Origin: Branchiostoma floridae
Taxonomy: Eukaryota > Chordata > Leptocardii > Amphioxiformes > Branchiostomatidae
Direction of reading: 5' to 3'
Length of the DNA: 64,000 nt
Assembly (NCBI RefSeq): GCF_000003815.2
Contig: NC_049989.1
Coordinates: 4,989,227 to 5,053,226 of the forward strand
The notes beneath the pieces were generated by a model, which made no database searches, was not told the DNA's origin, and worked only from the letters and a program-made list of their open reading frames with translations. Below are positions 48,001 to 58,160 of the stretch, piece by piece. The first letter of the stretch is position 1; each line of letters opens with the position of its first letter. Made by a program: the position numbers and the translations under genes.

Positions 48001-51000
48001 GTCGAAGCATATATTTCCGCGCCGCTATGTCATCCAAACATATCGGTTGATCTCGCTATGACGCTACAAAGTTCTTTCAAAATAATGAAAGTAAAACAAC
48101 AACTATAACTTCGCTTCACTTGTGATATCAGTTTTGAGGCCGCAAATTCTCCCTAACGGCAGGAATTCGTCGGCAAACACAGCTGAAAACGTGTTCCAAC
48201 ATGGTCACATGCGGTGTTTGCATGGTACTAAATATAGTTAGCTCATTTGCATACTTGTGACTGGCTACATGCGGCCTATACCGTAAACACGTGAAAAAGA
48301 TCGTATTTTGGGTTGATGATGGGCACAGAATGCCATTTGTATTTTCAGAGTGTTGCCTTTCAAATATAATCGTAAGATTTTCTCATTTTCGTGGTTTCTA
48401 GTGTCAAAATTTTAATAATACGTATTTAGCAGACAAGCAAATTATCCTTACTGCACGCCAAGGCACAGCATTCTGCCTTGCCGGGCTTGAAGTGCCGACC
48501 TACCTTTTCCTGACGATATTCCTACCACGCGGCAAGGCACAGCTTTTTTAAAAAGATTTCTTGTTTGGTTACTTACTTACTTGATAAGGTCTCCTCAGCT
48601 TTCAGTTACAGTATTTCAAAATTTCATTTCAGTAACCATTTACAATTGCACACACAAATACAGTGATGTATACATAAACAGAGACAAAGACAAAGCGATG
48701 GATCCTCCTACTGGATGATTAATGTCGATAATGATGATGAGTTTTAAATGGCATTAGAAATGCCGGAGACTATAGGATTAATATCTTGATCTGTGATATA
48801 ATCATACAATATAATCTTATTACAGGGAGGAGTATGGTAAACTGTTTGACTTCACCACCAACAAAAAACTCAGAGTCAAGAACAGAGGAAAGAACCTGGT
48901 GAGTACACTTCTAGTTCTACTGCCAATCTCAACCAGTTTTAATTCTCAACTGTAAACTGTGATCACTCACTGTAATTGCTTCTTTTGTATGAGGTCGACC
49001 CAAATTTAAAGAAATTATATTATATTATGTAAGTTGATGAAGCTTAGGCATGTAGGTACTAATGATATACACAGTAGAAAAGTCTTTTTCAAGTCTTCCT
49101 CAGCCACTGACATAAAATGGAAGCTATTTAAAAAAATGTCTGACCATGTGAAACTTATCTAGTTGCTTGAGTAACTTTCTTAATATGGATGTTATGCATA
49201 ATTACCATGATATTTCTTATGTCTACTGGTATTACACATTAATGGTAGTATTTTCTCTCTGATGCATACAATAATCCAGCTCAACCAGTTGGTGAGTTGA
49301 TATAATTGATTTATAGCAATGCAGCTTGGCAAAAGGTGCTTGCGTTGTTTGAAACTTCCAGCAAATCTAGATTGGGTAAATATACAGAATTTAACTATAG
49401 CCCAAGAGATAGCAGTTAAATGTGCACACTGCAATATGCATAGACAACTAATTATGCAAACAGCTACATGTAACTAAACAGAAAACTAAGATTTTTAGCT
49501 TTTTTTTAGATCTCTGCCGCACGGCCAAGAACTAAAAAAAATGATTCTTTGGCTGATGAAAACTTGCAATCTTACTTGATAAACCAATGAGTGAGTTCTT
49601 TGATTTCCAACAACATCTACAATATGTTAAGTGTTACTCTTTTTTGGCTGATGAATTGTTGTGTTCCACAGAAGGACTCCTCAAAGCACTTGCCACTTCC
49701 CGAAAATTAAAGCTTAAGCACTGATATAAAGACAATGAGTTCTTTGGATTTCAAGAACATCTACAATATTTTAGTGTTATTTGGCTGATGAAAACTTGAA
49801 CAATGCATTCCACAGAAGGACACCTTAAAGCACTTGCCACTTACCGAAAATTCTAACTCAAGCACTGTGATAAAGACAATGAGTTCTTAGGATTCCAAGA
49901 AAATCTATGATATAATAATTGTTATTCTTTGGCTGATGAAAACTTTTACAATGCGGTCCACAGAAGGACTCAGTGAACTATGATGAGGACATGATGGGCA
50001 GTGATGATGAAGGGCAGCACGACGCCTACATGGAGAGGGTCAAGGCTGAGGCAGCCGAGGGCATCAGTGACGATGATGAGTCTTCTGATGATGGTAAGAG
50101 CATGAAATATGTTGATAGATAAATTGATTCTCTAATTGTAAAATTGTAGCAGTCAAAATAGCATTCATGAATGTACAATTCAAAAAATGTTTTATGAATG
50201 TAAATAATATTCCAAGGCAATGCAATCTCGACAACTGGATAAAAATTGAAGACTTACTTCCGGATGTTCTGATTGACATCCATCACTCTTCTCAAGTGTT
50301 ACTAGAGTAAACTGGCAAAACAATTCAGTACAAGTACATCTATCTGAAAATTGATTATTACATGTAATTGAATGTGTCAAAGCCTCTAATAATTGATCTC
50401 AAGGGTCATATGTAAATCAATGCTTGATCTCTCTATTGTGTAGAAGAGGAGGACGCAGACTTTAACCCAGACGGCAGCGGGAGTGACCTGGCTGAGGAGT
50501 ACGACAGTAACGCCTCCATCTCCTCCAGCGATGAGGATGAGGAGGATGAAGAGAAGAAAGAGCGCAGGAAGAAGAAGCTGGAGAAGGCCAAGAGTAAACC
50601 TGCCAAGAGAAGGAGAACGTCGGTAAGCGATAAAGACGTGTTTTCAAGATTATCAAAATTGTCATTTTACTTGACTTTAATCAAAGGGGATGTATGTGGG
50701 ATTTTGGCAGGCCGAATAAAAGCTCTTAGACTGGAACTATGCTGCTCCAGATGTCTTACTGAGGGATGACTGTGGTGCGATAAATTTGGTTAGCTGAAGA
50801 ATGAGCCCTCTACTATATATGTAGGATTTAGATGTTTGACGTCCATTTTCCACCCTTTTTTAAAACATTGTATATAAAATCATTGCAAATAATATTCAGG
50901 GGGGAAAGTTGGAAAGTCATTAGCTTTGATTGTTCGCCTGTCAGTCTCCATTTCAAACTTTGACCAAAGACTGCATTTTACAGGATGGAGGAAAGAAGCG

Positions 51001-54000
51001 TAAGAAGAGACAGAAGAAAGACCCTAACGCCCCCAAGAAAGCCATGACAGCGTTCATGTTGTGGCTCAATGCCACCAGGAGTGAACTGCGCAAGGAGAAT
51101 CCTGACGCCAGTATCGGCGAGATTGGGAAAATCGCTGGGGAGAAATGGAGGGAGATGGGTCCATCAGACAAAGAGGTGGGTGAAATTTCTTCTAATCTCC
51201 AGGCAGATTTACCAGTGGCATAAGATAGTATCAAAGCTGGCCAAGGTGTATAGCTGGCCAAAGGGAGTCATCAGCCAGTAGGTCGGCTTCACTCCTCTGG
51301 CAGCTTTTAATACTATCTTATGCTACCGTAGGATCTGCTTTGAGATTACATTTTTTCCACCAGTTTAAGCAATGAAAAATATGCAGAAAGAATGAAGAAA
51401 AAGACAATTTTTACTGCTGGATAAAGGTGCAATAAGTTTACCACCATTTGCAAATTGGTTACAAAACAATAACACTTGCAAAATAGGTTATAAAGCAATA
51501 TTGTGGAATAAAAATATAAACAATTTGCAACTTTTCAGGCGTAGAAAAAATTATGTCCAGTCGTATGCGTCAAAGGTACTGTAAATGCATTAAAGTTCGC
51601 GAGGATTTAATTTCGCGGTAGCGGGAAAAAGGACTTTTCGCGGTGGATTTAAGTTCGCGGTAACACCATAGACTGCAGTCTAATACCACAATAGAAAAAT
51701 GTTCGCGGTGGATTTATGTTCGCGAAAACCGCGAACATTAATCCACCGCGAACATTTCTGCATTTACAGTAATAGAAAACAGTATTGGAGTTTAATTGAT
51801 GGTAGCAGATAGTGTAAAATGTTGTAGAGTAATAAGTCAGTACAACTTTGTTTTTATTTGAACATTTATGCTTATCATTGAAGGTATGAGTGAGGAATTG
51901 GTCAGATGATCATGAAATATAACAGAGATACAGATTATATCCCATCAAGTCCTAATAAATTGTTGCGTGCAGGAATGGGAGCAAAAGGCCAAGGAAGACA
52001 AGGAGCGCTACAAGGCAGCCATGGAGGAGTACCAGGCCAGGAAGGAGGAGGAGGGGAGCAGTGAGGGGGAGGAGAGCGACCAGGCGGAGAAAAAGACGTA
52101 TGGAATGTGCTCTTTTGGATGCAAAACTTAGACTTAGATCCTCCCATGTCTAGTAAAACATCTGGTGCAATGGCCGAGTGGGTAGAGTGTTCGCCTTGCA
52201 TTCCGTAGGTCGTGAGTTTGATCCCCAGCCGAGTCATACCAAAGACTCTAAAAATGGGACATGCTGCTTTCTCTGCTTAGCACTCAGCACTAATGAGGAA
52301 GAGCATGGAAGTTAAACACACATCACTACCAGCTGACCAGCCCCCTGCTATAGTGACTTGCACAAATGTGTGGCCCAAGGGCTTCGAAGTGGAGATGGGC
52401 ACCACCCTAAGCATCTGCATAGATGCACAGGCAACTTTTAACTAGTAAAACATTGGGCAGCAAACAGGCTCCATTCAGGGCAATTTTGGGCAAGGGTTTC
52501 TACTTCTTTAAGGTTAATCCCCAATTGGCCAAAGTCCCTCTGCAGCATGTGCCTCCAAGTTAATTTCAAGATGGATGCAAGAGAACTGGAAATTGATGTG
52601 TTTTGGTGTGATGGCCTTTTAATTATACGTCGTGGGATTTGATGGTCGCTGCCATGTTAGTTTTTTGTTCAGTAGTCAACCATTTATCGCTTCTAGATGT
52701 GTACTGTAATTGGATAGAATGACTTCAATTTCAAAAAGTGGAAACTTTGGAAACTTTATTCAGTCCATTAGCTACCATACATTAAAATGTTTCAGCCCAT
52801 TGTACAATAACGTAGTGCATTAGATCAACAAACGCTTTGTTTACAACACACAAAGTGCTGAAAACAAAAGTGTCCTTTCTAACAAGTATGTTGTGAGGCA
52901 ACTCTGTCACCCCAGCAGGTGTTCACATGATTTATTGAGTCTTACCAAAACAGTGCTCTGGCCATTGTTGATATGGTGCAGTTGTCAAATTCCTTGCTAT
53001 TTTTAACAACTTAAACTGCATAGAGTGCTTTGGTGCAAGGTGATTTTTTTTTTAAAATACAAAATTCTTTTCTTCTTCTGTTAACAAAACTAAATGAAGG
53101 ATATTCGGATGAGATGTTAATATGCACATGTAAATCCCCTATATGTAATATCTGTCAACATAGTATAGACAGCATATTCATTTTTGAATGGTACAGTGAA
53201 ATACAAGGTGGGAGAGTGTGTAAGAAAAAAAGTTATCAATTTAGATTGGCTGTCCCCAGAGCAAATATGTCATTTTTTGTTTTTTCAAAATCTACAACTT
53301 CACATTTAGCATAGCGTGTTTTACCCACTGTTTAACCTAGTTTCTATCATGAACAGCACAAAACGTTTCCTTAAAATGTTTTTAAAAACTTTTTTTCCTC
53401 AGTAAAAAGTCCAAGTCCAGCCGACCCAAGCCCAGTCCCACCAAAAGCCCCAGTAAGGCTGGTGCAGGAGCAAACTACAAGAGTAAGGAGTACATCACTA
53501 GTGACAGCGACAGTGACGACAGTGACAGCGACAGTGACAGTGAGAAGGAGAAGAAGCCAAAGAAGAAAGGAAAGAAGGCAAAGAAGGTATTATTATTCCC
53601 TTTGTCTTCTCGGCACTGAACTTTCACGGTCTGAGAAAATTTAACTTGTTCTTGGAACTAAATGGTCACAGTGGTGGTAGGTAGGCGTAAAAAAAGTTGG
53701 CGATTTATTTTATGTCAGTAATGATATGTTCACGTTACAGTCGTCACCGTGAAAACTGTCAACATAAAAGTACACTGAAAAAATCAGGAATTACAGTATG
53801 TGTAGCTTTCTGTTCTTGGATCTCAACTACCAAGTCCACAAAGGGGTAGAAGCAAAACTTGAGTCTCTGTTTGAGTCTCCCCGAAACTCTACTAAGATGA
53901 AAAAACATTCTTCTCAATCTTTGTTATGATTTTGATCTTCCAGTTTAGCATACATTGTATTTGAAATCAGATTGTTTTTACTAAAAAAAAAACAATATTG

Positions 54001-54194
54001 AAGATTTAAAAAAAAGACAAAATGCTGGCAGCATGGTTCATATTGACCATAGAAGCAACCTAGTCTTTTTCAAGTTGCTTTTTTTTTATCTGTAGAAGTC
54101 CGAAGATGAGGAGGAGGAACCAATAGCGAGTACGCCGCCGGAGTCAGAGGAATCAGCTGGAGATGATGATGATGATGATGATGTAGACGACTGA
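42035..54194 (+). CDS. SSRP1: FACT complex subunit SSRP1, 16 coding exons
   Basis: SSRP1 pairs with SPT16 as FACT, which handles H2A-H2B dimers during transcription and replication. Exons: 42035-42091, 42659-42844, 43400-43505, 43777-43970, 44293-44387, 44571-44706, 45291-45394, 45888-46016, 46446-46667, 48826-48898, 49964-50093, 50444-50622, 50984-51175, 51973-52097, 53403-53586, 54096-54194. They join in phase to 736 residues (human is 709). N-terminal SPT16-binding domain: [27 protein letters not shown]. Middle PH-like domains: [56 protein letters not shown]. Acidic region (exons 11-12) and one HMG box (about 549-618: [20 protein letters not shown]). Exon 15 encodes a Ser-Asp run ([15 protein letters not shown], likely CK2 sites) and Lys-rich nuclear signals. 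The C-terminus is an Asp run from a GAT repeat. Confidence 0.97.
42911..43165 (+). mobile_element. 5S rRNA-derived SINE in SSRP1 intron 2
   Basis: Bases 42920-43007 follow the 3' two-thirds of 5S rRNA: AATCTCGGAAGTTAAGCA, then CAGTACTTGGATGGGGGACC and ATTGCTGTAGCCTC. This includes the internal promoter boxes. A body with GTCCCGTGCTCTAGGAGG and GACCACGTTAAACAGCC follows, ending in an (ATT)n tract near 43140-43165. A 5S head, unrelated body and simple 3' tail is the SINE3-type plan. It is not a functional 5S gene, as the 5' third is missing. Confidence 0.75.
44996..45083. repeat. Two-copy tandem repeat, unit about 45 bp
   Basis: CAGATGGTCGATATGT...GGTGGTCACTTGCACAGATTT occurs twice in a row with three or four differences, in SSRP1 intron 6. 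Confidence 0.8.
46785..48550. mobile_element. Possible 1.75-kb element in SSRP1 intron 9
   Basis: Near the left, TTTTTTGCCTTGCCGCCAGG and near the right, CGCGGCAAGGCACAGC followed by a T tract, give short inverted GCCTTGCCGC motifs. An extra GCCTTGCC copy lies at 48476. The base composition inside (CpG-containing, polyT tracts) differs from the flanks. No transposase frame is visible and no target duplication was found, so the boundaries are tentative. Confidence 0.35.
47601..47672 (+). repeat. tRNA-derived sequence
   Basis: GGCGTAGTGGTTAGCGTG resembles box A and GGTTCGAACCC is a canonical box B, followed by a run of T as in a Pol III terminator. The T-stem and acceptor stem do not pair well, so it is a decayed tRNA or SINE head in SSRP1 intron 9. 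Confidence 0.5.
49640..49975 (+). repeat. Tandem duplication of the SSRP1 exon 11 acceptor region
   Basis: The segment GGCTGATGAA...TCCACAGAAGGAC occurs three times, ending near 49680, 49821 and 49970. Units are about 140-150 bp and share AAAGCACTTGCCACTT and ATGAGTTCTT blocks. Only the last copy leads into open coding sequence (KDSVNYDED, exon 11 start 49964); the first two soon reach in-frame stops. Confidence 0.8.
51193..51348. mobile_element. 156-bp MITE in SSRP1 intron 13
   Basis: Left TAATCTCCAGGCAGATTT and GGCATAAGATAGTATCAAAG are matched inverted by CTTTTAATACTATCTTATGC and GATCTGCTTTGAGATTA. Its left arm is only 18 bp past the exon 13 donor. Related ends AATCTCCAAGCAG occur near 14851 and 29214. 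Confidence 0.75.
51577..51771. mobile_element. TTCGCGGT MITE family, copy 3
   Basis: SSRP1 intron 13. The ends are TACTGTAAATGCATT and TGCATTTACAGTA, an almost perfect TIR within apparent TA flanks. It shares TTCGCGGTGGATTTA and ACTGCAGTCTAAT blocks with copy 2. Confidence 0.85.
52162..52441 (+). mobile_element. tRNA-derived SINE with 12-bp target duplication
   Basis: CTAGTAAAACAT flanks both sides exactly (52150-52161 and 52442-52453). The head has box A TGGCCGAGTGGGTAGAGTG and box B GTGAGTTTGATCCC. The body includes GGGACATGCTGCTTTCTCTG and GCTTAGCACTCAGCACTAAT. A perfect duplication suggests a fairly recent LINE-driven insertion in SSRP1 intron 14, in the sense orientation. Confidence 0.85.
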
Positions 54195-54844
54195 AGTTAT
54201 ACTACCTTCACATTCCCTAGAGGTTTGACTAAGTAGCCTTTTTTTCCAGTTCGGTTTGTTTAGTCCCAAAGGCTTTACTTTCAAACAGATGTACAAAAAG
54301 TTGATGACACCAAAGGGGGAGGTTTAAAAAAATGTATGTCCGAAATTGGTCCAGTAATGTATGATCATTTGACAAACCATTGGGTAACACTCATCAGAAA
54401 TTGTATAGTCTGCCTATGCTTCAGTATTCAAGGGAAGGCTGTAAAATAATACAAAGTACATGTATGTAACAAAATAGCTATTTCTTTTCTTGTTTGTTTG
54501 TAATGTCTTCAATACACATTCAAGTACAATTGTTTTCAACTGCTTTGTAAAACAGCCAGGTTAAGATATGTTTGTTAGTATGAGGTGATGAAAATATGAC
54601 ACTTTGTGTCTTTAAAGTTGTTGGTGTCTGAAATCTATGCTTCAATATGTACACGATGATGATGATCGCTGACAAAAATTAAGGACCATACTCGTACGCT
54701 TGCCCATAACTTTATGTTCTGAAGAGAAATTAAGGAAAACCTAGACAACAGAAAAGTGTACAATGTCGTGTATAAAGTGGTCACTTGAAAGTATAGAGCT
54801 ACTCATATGTTTGCTGTAACACCATCATATGCTTTTAATGACAG

Positions 54845-54850
54845 AATAAA
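54845..54850 (+). terminator. SSRP1 poly(A) signal
   Basis: AATAAA in GACAGAATAAAGTAAG, 651 bp past the SSRP1 stop, followed by T/G-rich sequence (TTGCCTTTGTTTGTCTTTT). It is a likely 3' end, but use is not shown by sequence alone. Confidence 0.55.
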
Positions 54851-55142
54851 GTAAGATTCTGTCCAAAATCTTGCCTTTGTTTGTCTTTTAAACTGTAGTT
54901 TATGAGACTGAGTGAAGGGTCCTGTCAAAATGACAGTCATGAATTAGTTCTGTTCTATAAATTGGTAGTAAACATTTAACCAACCAAAATGAATTGGTGT
55001 GTGCCTAACAGGTGTCTTTTTTGCCTTGGGCATTTTAACGAAGTGTTTTCTTTAAGACATAAAGTTATTATTTTGATGTTGATAGTGTTAAGAATAAGGA
55101 TATTCCAGTAATGAACCATTGGAAATGGATTATTTTATGGAT

Positions 55143-56352
55143 AAGGCCATACCAATTTAATTAGTTGGTTCTCGGATTTTTTCCTAAAAAAATTGAAGCG
55201 ACAGGGCGAAAAAAAAAAAAAAAAACTTGCAACAAGTCTGGGTTCAGGTCCAGGCTGGTTAGTCCAGACCTGAACCCATGGTATACGTGTGCTAGAAATA
55301 GTTATTATTAATAATCAGTTAAAATTACATGCAAAATTGCATGTTGGCATAAATTTGTACAATATACATTAAATTATGTACAGTTGCTACAGTAAACAGA
55401 AATGTTCACAAAACATCTCAAATAGACCAATATAGTATTTTTACAGAGATGCAATGACAACAACAAACATTATTTAAGTTTGCCTCTAGAAATAAAATAC
55501 CATTGCTGGAAGACATATTTGCTCTCTGAGTTGAATCTGTCTATCCAAGGCTCTAAATACATTTCATGGTCAACTGGTGCAAATTGGAAACAAAATTACA
55601 AATACTTCCACTCCCCCAAAATACATGAACAAGCCAAAGTACTGAACTACATGTTGTATAAAACCATAGGTTTATTCTCTCTTTTTGTTACATGTACAAT
55701 TATTCGTTGACAAATAATTAAGATGCAGTTTGATTAAACTTCCTTAGAAAAACCTAATGTTACATGCAATCACTGTGATCTAGCCAAATCTGCAGTTCCA
55801 CTGCAAACAGCGTGTGGGCGCTTTTTTGACTTGCAGGCTTTAAAGAAGAAAGATGGCCGCCCGACATTTTCCGACTTCATTTTCATCTCCATTTGGAAGG
55901 CTTTTGGCATTTCAGGCTTATCAAAACATGTTGGCTATGGAGGTACAAAAGTGAAAAAGTATTTGTGATTTATTGAGTTGTTTGTTTGGGTGCCGATTTC
56001 TGTGTTTCAATTGAAAATTTGCATGTGAAAGTGTGTGTGAGAGAGAGCACATGCTCAGCTGAACTTCTGGTTCTGTTACGTTATGTTATGCCCATGTGTA
56101 TCTCATTTTACGATGATTTATTTGTTCCTAAATATACTTTGCAACAAAAAAGATATGAATCAATTGGTAACAAAGGACTTGGGGGTGAGAAAAAGTAAAT
56201 GCACTGGTACTTTCCAGACGTTCTGTTTCTCTAAGGGAACAATAGTTTTGCAGCACGATTTTTTTACTGAACGGAATTTTTTTTTTTTTTCAAATTGGGA
56301 AAATTTGAAGCGGCGATTCCGAGAACCAACCAATTAAATTGGTGTGGCCTAA
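55143..56352. mobile_element. 1.2-kb element with GGCCACACCAATTTAATT termini
   Basis: Left AAGGCCATACCAATTTAATT then AGTTGGTTCTCGGAT is matched inverted by ATTCCGAGAACCAACCAATT and AAATTGGTGTGGCCTAA at the right. Arms are about 45 bp. The same termini bound the 0.4-kb element at 13080-13498. No transposase frame. Confidence 0.65.
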
Positions 56353-56877
56353 GTTTGATACAATAATGAGTACTAGTTTTTTGGCCACACCCAATGCAGA
56401 CAATGTTTTTCCCTAGTGTGATGTCAGGTAATACCTGATAATTAGTGTGTGAATCACTCAATCTTTGGGTGTGTCCCCTCTGCATTGATCCTCAATCTAT
56501 AGAGACTGGATTTTGACCTACATTTCTGACTTTTCCCATAAGGAATTCTACACATGAAATAAGCTTTGATGATGAGTAGACCAAAATGGTCAGACAACTA
56601 TTCAAAATGGTACAGTAATAAAATGCAATGTGCACAACATAGTAAATATCTGTCCTTTCCAATACCATATAGACATGTCGAGTCTTCCTATGAAAGCTTT
56701 GAGTTTAACACCTTATTTGAACTTATCCAAAACTCTGCACCTTCCAATCATTTCCTATGCTTGACTGTTGCTGTTTACATTCATCGTTCTGGATACTTTC
56801 CTCACTTTGTTTTCATAACCCATGGGTCAAATCTTTTCATTGAGTGTTAAGGTCTCTTGTCCAGTAGTAAGTGAGAA

Positions 56878-57079
56878 TACTGTAAATGCAGAATTGTTCG
56901 CGGTAGTTTTACCTTCGTGGTTTTCGTGGTGGCCTCTTCACCGCGAACTTAAAACCACCGTGAACATTTATCTATTGTATTATGTGGCTACAGTCTATGG
57001 CGCTAACTTAAAGCACGAAAGTCTATTTATCCCGCTACTGCGAAAATAAATCCCAGCGAACTTAAATGCATTTACAGTA
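56878..57079. mobile_element. TTCGCGGT MITE family, copy 4
   Basis: The ends are TACTGTAAATGCAGAA and TAAATGCATTTACAGTA. Internal TTCGCGGTAGTTTTACC and CACCGCGAACTTAAAACC lie inverted relative to copies 1-3. Confidence 0.8.
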
Positions 57080-57539
57080 ACTAATTCCATGCACAAGTAG
57101 CGGCTCGGAACGTGGCATGACCATCTGCCTTCAGTTACTAGAATATGGTGTGCGTTAACCCTTCCAGAATCACTGCTTACAGAAATGATTTTAGCACTAT
57201 CCTTGACACTGGGAGGATGAAAGGAAGTCTTTTGCAGGTTTTGAAGTGAAATATGGAGACTTTTTCAAGCAGGTGTGTGCAAGACATTACAAAAAATTTA
57301 AGATATTTCTATATCTAGCTATACAATGAAAAAGGGATCTGACAACATAATACCCATCTAATTCTAGCAGTAAAAGAATGCTGGAGATGTGAAAAAAAGA
57401 ATGAAGTAATGCAGGTGTAATGCATTTATTGTTAGCCTCTTCATCCTGCTTTGCGTCCTTGCTTTACCACTGCATCTTCATATTCAAATGTGCTATGCTT
57501 GATATCCCATTATAGTTTACAATACAATAAGTTCATGTA

Positions 57540-57712
57540 CAGTAGAAGCCGTTTACAATTGCACATACCATTTGCCAGTATATTTCGTGCAATTATCCGG
57601 GGGGTACAACAAACCGAAGTTTTCCAGCTACTCCGTACCACCAAGGATTTGGGGATTCCATACAATGAACAGAACTGTGCGGTAATCCATTGTGCAGTTA
57701 ACTGGCTTCTAT
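57540..57712. mobile_element. MITE with CAGTAGAAGCCG-type termini
   Basis: TACAGTAGAAGCCGTTTACAATTGCACA at the left is imperfectly inverted in TGTGCAGTTAACTGGCTTCTATTG at the right. The TA at the edge fits a Tc1/mariner-pogo group element. Confidence 0.5.
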
Positions 57713-58086
57713 TGCACACTGAATTGGCAATATGCCCTTGAAAATTGGGTTTAGTTTAGTGAAACAACAGTCCTATGACTTCTAAGATGTGCGAAGTGTT
57801 GATGCATTGACAACTCAGTCATGCGAATAGAATGTCTCTGGCATTTTACGGGTAGTAACTTGTCATTGCTGCCAGCTGTATAGTCAACTTTACAGATATT
57901 TTTAGCTTGTTGTACACAGATGGTATGGACCCTGTATATAGAAATCTGATGTATTGTTGCCATTTTCATGCTTATTAACATTATTTTGAACACTGCAAGA
58001 TGTGATACCCATCAAATCAGTTTCTCAAAATTAGTAAAAGTATGCTTTTAGAAAGTAATTGCTGGTCATTATGTGTTGCCAGTATT

Positions 58087-58160
58087 ACTGTCATGATGTT
58101 ATCAGCAAGAGAGAATCTTTGAAACAAGAGAGAATCTTTGAAACAAGAGAGAATCTTTGA
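58087..58160. repeat. 20-bp triplicated unit
   Basis: AGAGAGAATCTTTGAAACA is repeated three times head to tail. Confidence 0.9.

Larger units (their letters stand above)
54900..58080. other. Gene-poor, repeat-rich stretch
   Basis: No exon could be supported. It contains a long TIR element (55143-56352), one MITE of the TTCGCGGT family (56878-57079) and a smaller TIR element (57540-57712). Small open frames lack splice sites or protein-like composition. Confidence 0.4.
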
